From Aquatica leii (lineage: Eukaryota > Arthropoda > Insecta > Coleoptera > Lampyridae): a stretch of 64,000 nt of DNA. Shown in pieces: positions 1 through 11,520 of the stretch. Positions within the stretch are counted from its first letter, which is position 1, and each line of letters starts with the position of its first letter. The position numbers and the translations under genes are program-made. A model generated the notes under the pieces. That model was not told where the DNA came from, did no database searches, and saw only the letters and a list, made by a program, of their open reading frames with translations. The stretch spans positions 90,057,389 through 90,121,388 of the forward strand of contig CM069435.1 in the NCBI GenBank assembly GCA_035610365.1. The letters are read 5' to 3'.

Positions 1-2571
1 AGTGAGGTTAAGATTTTATGTATAAAATAAGTTAGAATAATTTACTAAGATTCGAGGTGCGTCACACTTTGACAATTTGCAGACATAAGTTAGAAGATTA
101 AACCACAAACAGTGAACGGCTATTTAGTTAGAAACTTAAAATTAAACCACACGTGCAAATTGAAATTAGATTAAAAAATGTTAGAAGAGTTAGATAATTA
201 TTTTAAATTCTAAGTTACTTGCAAAAAAAGGTGACTGTTGTTCAGGCAAAAATTTATTGACCAGCTCCTCACGGAAATTGAAGTTAGATACAAAAATGTT
301 AGAAAGGTTAGATAAGGTGACTAACTTCGAAGTTACTTTGTAGATACAATGTGGGATTATCTTGGTGTTAAGTAAGACATAATTTACGTTTTATGCAAAA
401 AGAAGTTGACAGTTGTTCAGTCAGAAATGTCGACTACTCATGCAAATTGTGGTTAGATTAAAAAAAAATAGTAAGGTTAGATAAGATGACTAACTTTAAA
501 GTTACTTTGTAGACATGGTATGGGATTACCTTGATGTTAAGTTAGCTATGTTAGACATAGTTTTAGGTTTTATGCAAAAAAGTTGACTTATTGTCAGACT
601 ATTTATGCAAATTAGTGTTAGATTAAAAACAGTTAGAAACATTAGGTAAGGTAACTAACTTCGAAGTTACTTTGTAGACATGATGTGGGATTACTTTGGT
701 GTTAAGTTAGCTAAGTTATACATAGTTTTAGGTTTTATGCACAAAGAACTTGACAGTTGTTCAGTCAGAAATGTCGACCACTCATGCAAATTGAGGTTAG
801 ATTAAAAAAAATAGTAAGGTTAGATAAGATTACTAACTTTTAAATTACTTTGTAAACACGATGTGGGATTACCTTTATAAAGTATTTGTTACCGTAGTGG
901 CGTAAATGATTTAAAGTTAAACACAAGTGAGGTTAAAATTTTATGTATAAAATAAATTAGAATAATTTGCTAAGATTCGAGGTGCGTCACACTTTGATAA
1001 TTTGCAGACATGAGTTAGAAGATTAAACCAAAAACAGTAAACGGTTATTTAGTTAGAAACTTAAAGTTAAACCACACGTGCAAATTGAAATTAGATTAAA
1101 AAATGTTAGAAGAGTTAGATAATTCTTTTAAATTCTAAGTTACTTGCAAAAAAAGTGACAATTGTTCAGGCAAAAATTTAATGACAAGCTTTTTATGGAA
1201 AAAAATGTTAGAAAGGTTAGATATGGTGACTAACTTCGAAGTTACTTTGTAGACATAATGTGGGATTATCTTGGTGTTAAGAGCTAAGTTAGACATAATT
1301 TACGTTTTATGCAAAAAGAAGTTGATAGTTGTATAGTCAGAAACTTAATGTCGAGCTACTCATGGAAATTAAAGTTAGGTTAGAAAAAGTTAGAAAGGTT
1401 AAATAAGGTGACTAACTTCGAAGTTACTTTGTAGATATAATGTGGTATTATCTGGGTGTTAAGTTAGCTAAGTTAGACACAATTTTAGGCGGTATGCAAA
1501 AAGAAGTTGACAGCTGTTCGATCCGAAACTTAATGTCAAGCCACTCGCGCAAATTGAGGTTAAATTAAAAAACGTTATAAAGGTTAGATAAGATAACTAA
1601 CTTCAAAGTTATTTTGTAGACATGGCGTGGGATTACCTTGGTGTTAAGTTAGCGAAGTTATACATAATTTTAGGTTTTATGCAAAGAAAAGTTGACAGTT
1701 GTTCAGTCAGAAACTTAATGTCGAGTCACTTCTGGAAATTGAAGTTACATTAAAAAAGTTAGTAAAGTTAGATAAGGTGACTAATTTTGAAGTTAATTTG
1801 TAGATATGATGTGGGATTACATTGATGTTAAGTTAGCTAAGTTAGACATGGTTTCAGGTTTTATGCAAAAAGAAGTTGACAGCTATTCAGTCAGAAACTT
1901 AATGTCGAACCACTCCTGGAAATTGAGGTTACATTAAAAAAATTAGATAAGCTGACTAATTTTGAAGTTACTTTGTAGATATGATGTGGGATTACTTTGC
2001 TGTTAAGTTATCTAAGTTAGACGTGGTTTTAGTATTTTTACAAAAAGAAGTTGACAGTTGTTTAGTCAGAAATGTCGACCACTAATGCAAATTGAGGTTA
2101 GATTAAAAAAAATAGTAAGGTTAGATTACTAACTTTTAAATTACTTTGTAAACACGATGTGGGACTACCTTTATAAAGTATTTGTTAAAGTAGTGACGTA
2201 GATCCTTTAAAGTTAAACACAAGTGAGGTTAAGATTTTATGAATAAAATAAGTTAGTATAATTTACTAAGATTCGAGGTGCGTCACTCTTTGACAATTTG
2301 CAGACATAGGTTAGAAAATTAAACCAAAAACAGTGAACGGTTATTTAGTTAGAAACTTAAAGTTAAACCACACGTGTTAAGTTAAATAATTCTTTTAAAT
2401 TCTAAGTTACTTGCAAAAAAAGTTGACAGTTGTTCAGGCAGAAATTTAATTACTAGCTCCTTATAGAAATTGAAGTTAGATAAAAAAGATGTTAGGTTAG
2501 ATAATGTGACTAACTTCGAAGTTACTTTATAGATATAATGTGAGATTATCTTGGTGTTAAGTTAGCTAAGT
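1..2571. repeat. Tandem array A, left part (about 165-190 bp monomer, nested higher-order repeat)
   Basis: A phrase around GTGGGATTA recurs at about 351, 520, 685, 863, 1260, 1442, 1627, 1811, 1985, 2159 and 2540, so the monomer is roughly 165-190 bp with some double steps. Each monomer also carries GGTGACTAACTTCGAAGTTA, GTTAAGTTAGCTAAG and a TTGACAGTTGTTCAG phrase. A longer variant beginning AGTGAGGTTAAG occurs at 1, 926 and 2222, giving higher-order units of about 0.92 and 1.30 kb. Copies are diverged and no gene is seen. The monomer length is nucleosome-like, as in many insect satellites. The family itself is not one I recognise. Confidence 0.85.
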
Positions 2572-4388
2572 TTATTTTCCAACCGGGTGGTTATGATACG
2601 AGTGAACAGTTTGTAGAGGTGGCTTAGGAGGCTTATTGGTCAATAGTTTTCCATTTCCGCTATGTCTCCTTTTTTGTGAAGCAGAATTACTATCGAGTTA
2701 TGCCACATCTCGGGGACTGTACCATTGAATAAGCAAAGATTAAAAAGGTCTTTTATTTTTTGGAGTAGATGTTGGCCTCCTATTTTTACTACGTCTGTGA
2801 CGACGTTATCTTCTCGGGGTGCTTTGTTGTTCTTTGTGTATTTTAATGCCAATTCTATTTCCTCTATAGATATGTCAGGAAGTTCTTCTGAGCCCTGGTT
2901 GACAATGCCCCTTGTGGATGTAAGGAGTTCAGGTTCAGGATTTCCGCCATTGTCATCATCATATTGACTTTTGTACAGGAGTTTATAAAATTCCTCCACT
3001 ACATTTAAAATTTCTTTTCTGTTAGTTGTAAGATCTCCATCTTTAGTTTTCATTTTGTATATTTCCTTTCTTCCGTTCTTGAGTTTACTTCGAAGTACCT
3101 TCATTCCCTTGTTGCTCTCTATGGTTTGTTCGATTTCTTTCATTTTGTACTTTCTAATGTCTTTTCTTATTGCTTTGGAGATTTGTCTGTTCATTTCTTT
3201 TAATTCTTCATCTGTGGTTATTTCTTCGCTCTTTTTGTTTCTTCTTTCTTGCATTAGTCTCTTAGTCTCATCACTTATCTTTTCATCCTTTTTTGTTGTT
3301 GGGGAATATCTCTGTTGGGCTGTTGTCAGAGCTTTAGTTATAACGTCGTTTAAGGTGTTTATTTTTTCCTCTACACTTGTGTTTATATCCATTTCAGGTT
3401 CCTTTATTAGCTCTTGAATGCATCTTTGGAATTCATAAGTTTCTGTCCTTGGATGCCAAGGTTTTTTAGTTGACTTATTGATCATTTTATGCCGTTCCTT
3501 CTTTAAGTTGAGATTAACTTTTGCTCTCGCCATGCGATGGTCACTGCCAGTGGTGAACCTGTTCAGCACAGATACATCCTTGATTATATGTTTATTATCG
3601 GTTATTATAAAGTCGATCTCGTTCTTTGTCAGACCGTTCGGGCTTTTCCAAGTCCACCTCCGTTTGTGTTTTTTGTGGAAGAAACTGTTCATAAGGAGTA
3701 AGTTGTTCTGCAACAGAAATCCAAGCAATGTCTCTCCGCGGTCGTTTCTGCCCTCTGAACCAAAACATCCCAGTGAAGTTTCTGAGATATCGGACTTTAA
3801 ACCTACTTTTGCGTTAAAGTCGCCGCACAGGATTTTGAAATGAGTTTTATGGTCCTCCCATGCTCGACCTATATCCTCGTAAAAGGTGTCTATTTCTTCG
3901 ACAGTGTGGGTGCTAGTAGGTGCATACACTTGGATGATCTTGATACTGTATCTTTTATTTAGTCTAATTGTCACATAGATAACCCTTGTCGAAATTTTCT
4001 GAAATGATTCGATGTTTGGGTTGTGACGTTTGTGGATAAGAAATCCCGTGCCACCCACGGAACCGTCTTCCTCTCCCGTGTAGTAGAAGGTATGACCCGA
4101 TTTCAACTTCCACAGTTGTTCTCCGCTTCTTCTAACCTCACAAAGGCCGACGATGTCCCATTTAATATGCTGTAACTCTGCCTCTAGCTCGGCCAGACGT
4201 TCCTCCGAAAGCAAGGAACGTGCATTGTATGTTCCAATGTGTAGAGTGTAACAGTTGGTCTTTTCTTTCGGTGTTGCCAGATCTATGTCCCCCCCAGAAT
4301 TCTTGGGACAGACTGATTGATTTTCAGTGCGAGATTTTGGGCATATTGCCCCACTCGCCTGGGGTACTGTAGTTTTATTGATTGGCAT
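2572..4388 (-). pseudogene. Endonuclease-reverse transcriptase, truncated LINE ORF (craniofacial development protein 2-like)
   Basis: The open frame runs from the ATG at 4388-4386 to a TGA at 2642-2640 (582 residues). Residues about 50-300 form an endonuclease/exonuclease/phosphatase domain of the kind that nicks target DNA in non-LTR retrotransposons. Visible motifs are TYNARSLL, GLCEVRR, GTGFLIHK, CGDFNAKVG, NEIDFII and GSDHRM, so the catalytic Glu, Asp-Phe-Asn and Asp-His pairs are present. A basic coiled linker follows. The RT start is seen near residue 520 (NNKAP, then LLHKKGD). The TGA falls where the family reads NYRPI: after ENY the frame continues PISLLSHLYK and on to ENKL near 2572. 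The stop is therefore probably a CGA to TGA change at a CpG, and RT homology ends only at the array junction. The normally glycine-rich NKAPGEDG motif reads NKAPREDN, another sign of decay. The palm domain is absent, so the fragment is not autonomous. Confidence 0.88.
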
Positions 4389-4618
4389 GTTTCATCGGGG
4401 GTATTTGGCCATAAAACACCACGCTGGCCAGACGTCTTGGTGAGTTAGGTTAGGAATATTTGGCGGGAAGTGCTGGTTGGAAGGGAGTGTAAGTATGGGA
4501 CAATGGTTTCCCCCGTATGGCCTTGGGGAATAAACCAAGGCTCGCGTGGGCAGGGGCGCATCCCTGAAGTAGATCTATCACCCATTGGGAATAATAGGCG
4601 AGTATCTACCCGCTACCA
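4389..4618 (-). other. 5' leader of the CFDP2-like LINE
   Basis: About 230 bases between the LINE start codon and the resumption of array A. It is clearly richer in G and C than its surroundings and contains no copy of the array monomer, so it belongs to the element. Reading on the minus strand it runs straight into the endonuclease ORF. Its outer edge is uncertain by a few bases because the AT dinucleotide there could belong to either side. Confidence 0.7.
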
Positions 4619-6520
4619 ATAAGGTGACTAATTTTGAAGTTACCTTGTAGATATGATGTGGTTAATGTGGTGTTAATTTAGCTAAGTTAGACATTGTTTT
4701 AGGTTTTACGCAAAAAGAAGTTGACAGCTGTTGTTCAGGCAGAAATTTAATGACAAGCTTCTTATGGAAATTGACGTTAAATAAAAATAATGTTAGAAAG
4801 GTTAGATACGGTGAATAACTTCAAAGCTACTTTGTAGACATGATGTGGCGTTACCTTGGTGTTAAGTTAGCTAAGTGACACATAATTTGCGTTTTATGCA
4901 GAAAGAAGTTGGCAGTTGTTCAGTCAGAAACTTAATGTCGAGCCACTCATAGAAATTGAAGTTAGATTAAAAAAGTTAGAAAAGTTAAATAAGGAGTCTA
5001 ACTTCGAAGTTACTTTGTAGATATAATGTGGGATTATTTGGGTTTTCAGTTAGCTAAGTTAGACATAATTTTAGGTTTTATGCAAAAAAAGTTGACAGTA
5101 GTTCAGTCGGAAACTTATTGTCAGACTATTTATGCAAATTGGGGTTAGATTAAAAAAAGTTAGAAAGGTTAGATAAGGTGACTAACTTCGAAGTTACTTT
5201 GCAGACATGATGTCAGATTACATTGCTGTTAAGTTAGCTAAGTTAGGCATAATTTTAGATTTTAGGCAAAAAGATGTTGACTGTTGTTTAGTCAGAAATT
5301 TAATGACGAGCTACTTATGCAAATTGAAGTTAAATTAAAAAACGCTAGAAAAGTTAGATTGGCGACTAACGTTAAAGTTACTTTGTAGACATGATGTGGG
5401 ATTATTTCTATGAAGTATTTGTTAACGTAGTGGCGTAGATCATTTAAAGTTAAACACAAGTGAAGTTAAGATTATATCTATAACATAATTTACATAAGTT
5501 TCAAGGTGTCAGACTTTGATAAATTGCAGATATAAGTTAGAAGATTGAAAAACCAAAAACAGTGAACGGTTATTTAGTTAGAAACTTAAAATTGAAGCAC
5601 ACGTACAATGGAGGTCAGATTAAAAAATGTTAAAAGAGTTAGATAATACTTTTAAATTCTAAGTTACTGTATAGACATGATGTTGGTTCGTCTTAGATGG
5701 TGTAAATGCTTTGAAATTAAGCGTAAAACTTTTTGGTGGTAGTTACGGTTTTATACAAAAAATAGAATAATTTACCACGTTTAAGTTGGACAAGTATATC
5801 AGACTTAGATAGATAACATACTAAAGACTTAAAGTTAGTAGACGGAAAAACCTGAAATAGCATTTGGACATACTTGTAAGTTGAAGTTAGATTAAAAAAT
5901 GTTAGATAAGGCGACTAACTTTGAAGATACTTAAATCTTAAACAGCGTTTAGCCACACACGTAAGTTGATGTTAGATTAAAAAACGTTAGAAATGTTAGA
6001 TGAGACGACTAACTTTAAAGTTACTTAACACGTTAGACATGATATGGGATTATGTCAGTGTTAGGTCACGTTAGATATAAATGTGGTTCAGGTTAAGTTA
6101 AAATAATTACAGTTAAAAAAGTGTGCGAGAGTTAGAAAAGACTGAGACACGAAATCACAAAATTTAAAGTTGTGTCATAAATGGAATTTGAGTTTAGAAT
6201 AAAAAAATATTAGAAAACTTAGATAAGATAACTAAATGAGAAGCTACTTTGCAGACACGAGGTAAATTTATAACAGTAGTAAGTGACGTAAATCATATGA
6301 AGGTTTCTAAAATAAGTTTTGATGTTCTAAACTGAAGTTAGAAAAACTTACCATTTTTAAAGTTTGATAATTGCGTTGGATTTACATAAAATACTTGAAG
6401 TTACAAAAGTAAAGTGCATATAAAATTACTAAACTATCGACCTAGTTATCTTGTGAAGTTAGAGTTTGGTGTCAAAATTGAAGTTACGATAAATGAACTC
6501 TTCAGAATGTTATGCGAACA
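4619..6520. repeat. Tandem array A, right part, decaying outward
   Basis: The same monomer resumes after the LINE, with the GTGG anchor at about 4658, 4845, 5028, 5211 and 5396 (steps of 183-187). The long AGTGAAGTTAAG variant appears at 5459. Beyond about 5700 the copies become shorter and more diverged; phrases such as GTTAGATAAGGCGACTAAC remain recognisable to about 6250. No coding region or other gene was seen. Confidence 0.8.
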
Positions 6521-7600
6521 TAGACGTCGTTGTTTAGTGACGACTAAATGATATCGGCGATCGTGAGAGGCGGTGAAACCGTAGCAGCGATAGTCATTTG
6601 TTATAGTTGCGTCCAGCGCCACCCACGATAATCGTATTTAAAAAATAGGCGCCCAAACCGCATATAAATCAATAAAAGACGATTTCGAAAGACAGAGACG
6701 ACGAACGGCAAATTTCAAAAAGATCGCCGGTTTTATACGATTATAATATAAAGCATGTCTATGGCGTTATCTGGTGGCTAAAATCAACAACACAGCTCTA
6801 CTTGTCGCCGCAAATTTATGGCCTTATCTTTTGCGATCTTTTCCTTTCCGAAGTCCAATCTTGAACTGTGGCTCCGTTCCGCTTATCCGCCTTCATTTTT
6901 CGATCTCGATATTCTAATTTCGCAATTGGCCTCATCGACTGAATTTCTTCTCCATTGTGATTAAGTAAATTGCACGTAATTAAATAGACACGCACAGTTT
7001 AAGAAAAAACTACTGTTACAAAACAAACAAGAATGCTGCCTTGTACTTCCATATGTAGTTGCGATTCCAGTCCAAAGGTGTTTGGGAAAAAAATGCAAAC
7101 TTCAACTTGAACTTGCGTCTATTAAAAAGAGGAGACGGCGGTCATAATTGTTTTTATTCTTTTTCTTTCGTTGCGCTCTGCTCGCGATGCTGGCGTTGTC
7201 AATGATGGTCTTTTGTGAACGTCGTCGGTGCAGGAGCACCAAAGGCGCATCAACATACGAATTGTAAACTGTTTTGGAGTGCGCCACACAAGGAGAAGAC
7301 ATTTTACGAGTAATTAACAGTAGCCTCTTGTTCGAGCCGAGCCCAGCAATTAATTAAGACCGATACGTGATCAACACGATCTTTATCTTCATCTTATACG
7401 GAATTAAATATAAACAACGTTGTTTCTTAATACAAACAACCAATTTACAATTTGACGTTCGAGGTGTACACCCGACGACAAAAGCATCTCGATATCTTCC
7501 ATGTCTTAGTTCGCGACGTGATTTAACAAAAGAACCACACACATGAAACGTCCCGAAACATCTCATCAGCGTTCAACATTTTTTAAATAGACTTTGTTTA
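6521..7600. other. Single-copy intergenic stretch, no gene recognised
   Basis: Composition changes sharply here to a more balanced mix with many CpG. Short minus-strand frames of 66 and 70 codons exist (7102-7302 and 7354-7566), but neither resembles a known protein and neither has supporting splice or repeat context. It could be regulatory or hold an unrecognised exon. Confidence 0.4.
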
Positions 7601-8545
7601 GTTAGTTGTTAAATGTGAAACTGTAAAATAAGATTAAGTTCTATTACGTACATTCAGTAAATAAAATCTAAATTTGAATTATATAATCAAGTTTTAAAGT
7701 AACACGATTATGGTGTTAAAAGTAAATGAAGAAAACATGAGGTTAAATCGACTATAAAGCCAACTTAAGTTTTGTGATACTAAACAAATGCCACCAGTAA
7801 ATGAAATCAAAGGTTTAGTTAAAAAGTCTATAAAGTAGAAAGTGAGGTTAAGTTTTATAACCCGAGAAAAAGAAAATCTAATGTTCACTTAAAAAAATCT
7901 GTGAAGGTACAATAATAAAATTATTATGTTAGGTTTATTTTATTTAAAATGTATAGAGGTGGTATCAAATTTTGTTGTAATAAATTAGTGTGAGGTTAGA
8001 TTGACTATAAAGTGAGGTTAAGTTTCATAACGATGAAAGAAAATGCGTTCAGTAGATAAAATTTTTGTGTTTCTAACATCTCAAACGTCAATATTCGTCT
8101 GTTAGTGTCCACATAAATTAAGTGTTCGCAGTTCATTTAAAAAAACTTTAAATTCAGTTAAAATTGAAAAAACCGATGTTTAAGTTAATGTTAAATTTGA
8201 CGAACTTAGGAATAAATGTAGTACCAACATTATATTTTTGGTGATTTCAAATTTTTTGCTAAAGGAATGTAATTTTACAAAAGGCAACAAAAAAATAATG
8301 TACGTTACTCTCGTCGAAAGTTTCATGGCATAAATCACTCACACGCAATGCGCGGCCGGCGGCTTTGCGTCGCAATATCGTTCGTTATAATATGCTTTAC
8401 TTTCGACGCTTGTTACATAAATTAATATTAACTTTCAGTTATAACATTTTCAAGTTCAAGAAAGTATTAAAAAAGGTCAACTGTGACTATAAAGTGATGT
8501 TAACTTTAATGATGTCATATAGAACCCGATCAGTTAATAAAATCT
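7600..8545. repeat. Diverged repeat family B, left flank
   Basis: The phrase CTATAAAGTGAGGTTAAGTT or a close variant occurs near 7836, 8008 and 8487, and again near 11265 beyond the LINE. It is followed at varying distance by AATAAAATCT-like sequence. Spacing is irregular (about 170 to 480 bp). Similarity of GTGAGGTTAAG to the long variant of array A suggests the two families may be distantly related. No gene is seen. Confidence 0.5.
8535..8545. repeat. Putative target-site duplication, left copy
   Basis: TAATAAAATCT here is identical to 11171-11181 on the other side of the RNase H LINE. The same word-type also occurs in family B (for example near 7656), so a chance repeat match cannot be excluded. 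Confidence 0.5.
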
Positions 8546-11170
8546 ATTATTTTTTTTAAATTTTACTCAGAAGCTGGTTTGTCTAGCTTCCTTGCACTGC
8601 GGTTTTCTTGGTCTTTTTGTGCACCTCCGTATGATTCCTTCTTCAGCAGTCCTGTTTTGTCAATTAAGTCCAGAAGCTTAATCCACGGGACTTTTTTCAA
8701 CTCATCGGTTAGTTTTGGTTTGCCAAGAATCTTTGTGATACGTTTCGCATTTACAAAGCAGATGCTGCGGATTTTCGTCGTCCTCCAAGCATTCGCGGCA
8801 TAAAGGGTTACTTTTTACTCCCATTTAACGCACGTGTTTGTTAAGGGCACTGTATCTTCTTGTTAGTTCTGTGAGTTTCCTTAACTTGTGTCGATTGTGG
8901 CTCTATAAGGAAGAGTTTTGTGTGCCTCATCCCTGAAGAGTCTTTCTATAGTTTTTTTATGTTCCGCTACTAGTTTGCTGCGAACTATTCTTTTTTCGGT
9001 CTCGTAGACAATGTATGTCCCTGTTATGCTTTTTTTAAGCTAGCGCGTCCGCCATTACGTTTTTCTTAACACTCTTTTGTTGTATCCAGATGAGCTGCGC
9101 TTGCTAACACCGGCAATCTTAGTTTATATCTGGCTATTAGCGTATGATTTCTAGTCGATAGTGTTCTTGACACACCAGTCAATAGCAGCAACTTTAGCTT
9201 CAAAAGCGGACGCATATTTACCTAAGGTCAGCGAAAATTTCTTCTCATGGTGCTTGCTTTCATATATTCTTGCACCGGTACCGTTGCGATTTGTCGCCCT
9301 ATCTGTGTACCAGATAGTTCCTTTAACCGCACCGCGTAAATGTTTTTTGTCCCGTGACGGTATTATCGCTTTAAATTTTTTTTAAGATGTGATAACCTTT
9401 TGTGAAGTTGGATGTCATGGTTAAGATTGTTTCTTCACGCAACACGGTTTTTCCGGTAATTGACGTGTGTTCATTAATCTGCAGCCTGCATGCTGCTTGT
9501 CTTCCTTCCATCATTACATCGAAGTGTAATGGTGGAAGTAAAAGTAGTGCTTCTATGGCTGCTGTGAGCCTGGTTTTAATCGCTCTTGTTACCAGCAGAC
9601 ATGCCATTCTCTGTGGTGGAAGCTATGATTTTCAGGTTGGTTCTCTCACCCTATACAGGCGCGCACCGTATGTGATGATGGGTCTTATGGCCACAGGATC
9701 CAACCATTTGCTCATTGTGGGTTTTCATCCCAACGTGTGTCCGATCATCCGTTTGATTGTATTAAGAACCCTGATGGTTTTCGTTGTGAATTTTTCTAGA
9801 TGAGCGTTGTAAGTCAGTCTGTTATCAACAGTGGGTCCCAGATAGATAGATAGTTCAAGAGCGTGACTCCGTACATCGTACGTAGTTTTATGTCGTCCGT
9901 TTTCTGTGGCTTGGTAAACGAAACAATTGCTCTCTTAGTTGTATTCACTGATAGTCCCTCTTTTTTGAACTATTTCTTGACGGTGTTTAGCACACGTTTG
10001 TGATAATGGTGAGATTGTCGGTATATCCTAAGGCGAATACACCTTCGTCCTCTAGCTCTTGTAGTAAGCCGTCCGTGACAAGGCAGAATAGTAGAGGTTA
10101 TAGCACTCAGCCTTGTGGGCACCCTCTAGCCACTTTGGCTCCTACAGTGCTACCGTACAAAGTAGCTCTTAATGTTCTATTCCTAAGCATTGAGTTGACC
10201 CAGTTTCGCACTAGAGGTGTGATGTCTTTTTCTCCATTGTCTTTGCAATTGTAGTATTGTCAAATGTTCCTTCAATATCTAGAAAAGCACCAAATGCAAC
10301 ATTATTGTCGATTGCAAGATTTTCAGGATTGGTATGCATACTGGTTCCGGTGCAAAGGCAAAGCCTTTAGTGCCCAGTCTCGTAGATACCTGTCGGCTAC
10401 TTTTTCAAGTAGTATTAAGATGAAGGAAGTCAAGTTGATAGGTCTGTAAGATTTTACTTGGGCGTACATAGACCTTCCTGGCTTTGGTATAAATACCGCC
10501 TTGACAATCCGCCAGCTGTTTAGTATATGCGAAAGTGCTACGCTGGCTCTGAGAATTTCGCATAGTTTCGCAGAGCAGTAAATGCCTTTTTAGGGATAAA
10601 TTCCATCGGTTTCTGGAGACTGAAAGGACCTTAACGTATTGATTCCCAATTCTCAGTTTTCCTGATTACTTATTTTTCTCGCTAATTCCCAGTTCCGTTT
10701 CGGTGCTCGTTTGTTTAGGTTTAGGTCCTGGTGCTTAGGAAGTGTTTTTGCAATAGTTCTTGCAGAGTACCTTAAACTAAGTCTGTAAACTTTCCGCTTT
10801 TGATCAGCAGAGAAACGTTGTTTTCAGTGCGGTTCTTGCTCAGAGCTTTTTGTAGGCGAGTACTTGTAGGTTTATTTCCTACGTCCCTACATCTTCTCCA
10901 TGAGTCTTTCTTTGACTTTGACTGGTATTGTTGTATGTTGTAAGGCTGGTTTTGTATTTATCCCAGTGTCCGCTCTTTTTGCCAAGCTCCTTATTCTACC
11001 CAGTAACCTTGTTAACGGTTCGTTTGATAGTTTTTGGGCAGCTTGCTGCAAATGCGGTTTTTATTGAATTAACAACAGTCTTTGATTTGGCCGACTAAAG
11101 TTTTGTTGAACAACTTCCAGTCAATTTTTCTCGAGTTTCTCGTGCCCGATAAGTAGTTCAACCTACGGGT
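8546..11170 (-). mobile_element. 5'-truncated, decayed non-LTR retrotransposon with RNase H
   Basis: This GC-richer block interrupts repeat family B. Read on the minus strand it contains, in order, RT fingers and palm, thumb, RNase H and a CCHC-like tail; no endonuclease is seen, so it is 5'-truncated. The 3' end has a short A-rich tail (the T run at 8551-8558 on the plus strand). The 11-base word TAATAAAATCT occurs on both sides, at 8535-8545 and 11171-11181, and fits a target-site duplication. RNase H and the CCHC-like tail point to the I/LOA/R1-related groups; the exact clade is not settled. Confidence 0.85.
8566..11150 (-). pseudogene. Reverse transcriptase/RNase H polyprotein, broken by stops and frameshifts
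   Basis: Translating the minus strand piecewise gives recognisable family motifs in the right order: IPKPGR near 10474-10490; RPINLTSF near 10422-10449; palm motif A FLDIEGTFD near 10259-10287 with its Asp kept; RGCPQG near 10115 followed by two in-frame stops; and the YADD box as YTDN at 10014-10025, so a catalytic Asp is lost. A thumb stretch LTYNAHLEKF follows after a frameshift near 9850, then AIEALLLLPPLH near 9515-9600. RNase H starts with WYTD at 9301-9312, has FEAKVAAID downstream and ends near ADALA at 9037-9055. A C-x2-C...H-x4-C-type tail (LCREC then HLLCKC) lies at about 8745-8810. Several stops and at least one frameshift make it non-functional. The family assignment rests on motif order, not on a search. 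Confidence 0.85.
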
Positions 11171-11181
11171 AATAAAATCTA
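11171..11181. repeat. Putative target-site duplication, right copy
   Basis: TAATAAAATCT directly abuts the 5' side of the truncated LINE and matches the copy at 8535-8545. The pairing of an A-rich 3' tail with an 11-base duplication is what target-primed reverse transcription leaves. Confidence 0.5.
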
Positions 11182-11520
11182 AGACTTTGTTATAAAATAA
11201 AAGGTAGTTTTGAAAAAAATGCGCGCTTAGCTCTATTTTATGAAAAAATAGACAGGTTTTAGATCTATAAAGTGAGGTTAAGTTTAAAAAAAAACGTAAG
11301 GTTCAGTTATAACATCTTTAATGTCAAGTTAGACTTAAAAAAGTGTGAGTTTAGTCTGATTTGTTTAAAAAGTAGAAACATTACCATATTTTGACGAAAA
11401 AAAAGATGTGTGTTGTTACATTGGCTATAAAATTATGTTGAAACCTAAAGTTCTACAAAAAATCAAACTAACAAATTATCAGTTTTGAAAAATGTTAGAT
11501 TAAAACCAATTCGTTGAAAC
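11182..11520. repeat. Repeat family B, right flank
   Basis: AGTGAGGTTAAGTT recurs near 11268 and diverged TGGCTATAAAATTATGTTG-like phrases follow near 11420. This is the continuation of the sequence interrupted by the LINE. No gene is seen. Confidence 0.45.

Larger units (their letters stand above)
2572..4618 (-). mobile_element. LINE fragment (RTE/CFDP2-like), 5' part only
   Basis: This is a block of non-repeat sequence inside array A. On the minus strand it starts near 4618 with a GC-richer leader of about 230 bases, then an endonuclease plus early reverse-transcriptase ORF. Array A stops at GTTAGCTAAG (about 2571) and resumes at AAGGTGACTAAT (about 4619). The 5' end is present while most of the reverse transcriptase and the 3' end are missing, the reverse of ordinary 5' truncation. 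Flanking monomer phase shows about 110 bp of array lost at the insertion. No convincing target duplication is seen. The clade is inferred from the endonuclease and the RT start and is not proven. Confidence 0.85.

Noticed and set aside
2725..3843. Plus-strand frames of 80-121 codons
   Set aside because: They are antisense to the LINE endonuclease-RT frame and show no domain.
1..6500. Regular repeats as a CRISPR array
   Set aside because: Repeats are long, diverged and tandem with no unique spacers of uniform size, and the window is eukaryotic with introns and insect transposons.
7102..7566. Two minus-strand frames of 66 and 70 codons as small genes
   Set aside because: No recognisable domain, splice context or conservation evidence; each is short enough to arise by chance.
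9402..9803. 133-codon plus-strand frame
   Set aside because: It is the antisense of the decayed LINE thumb region, whose minus strand carries the recognisable motifs.
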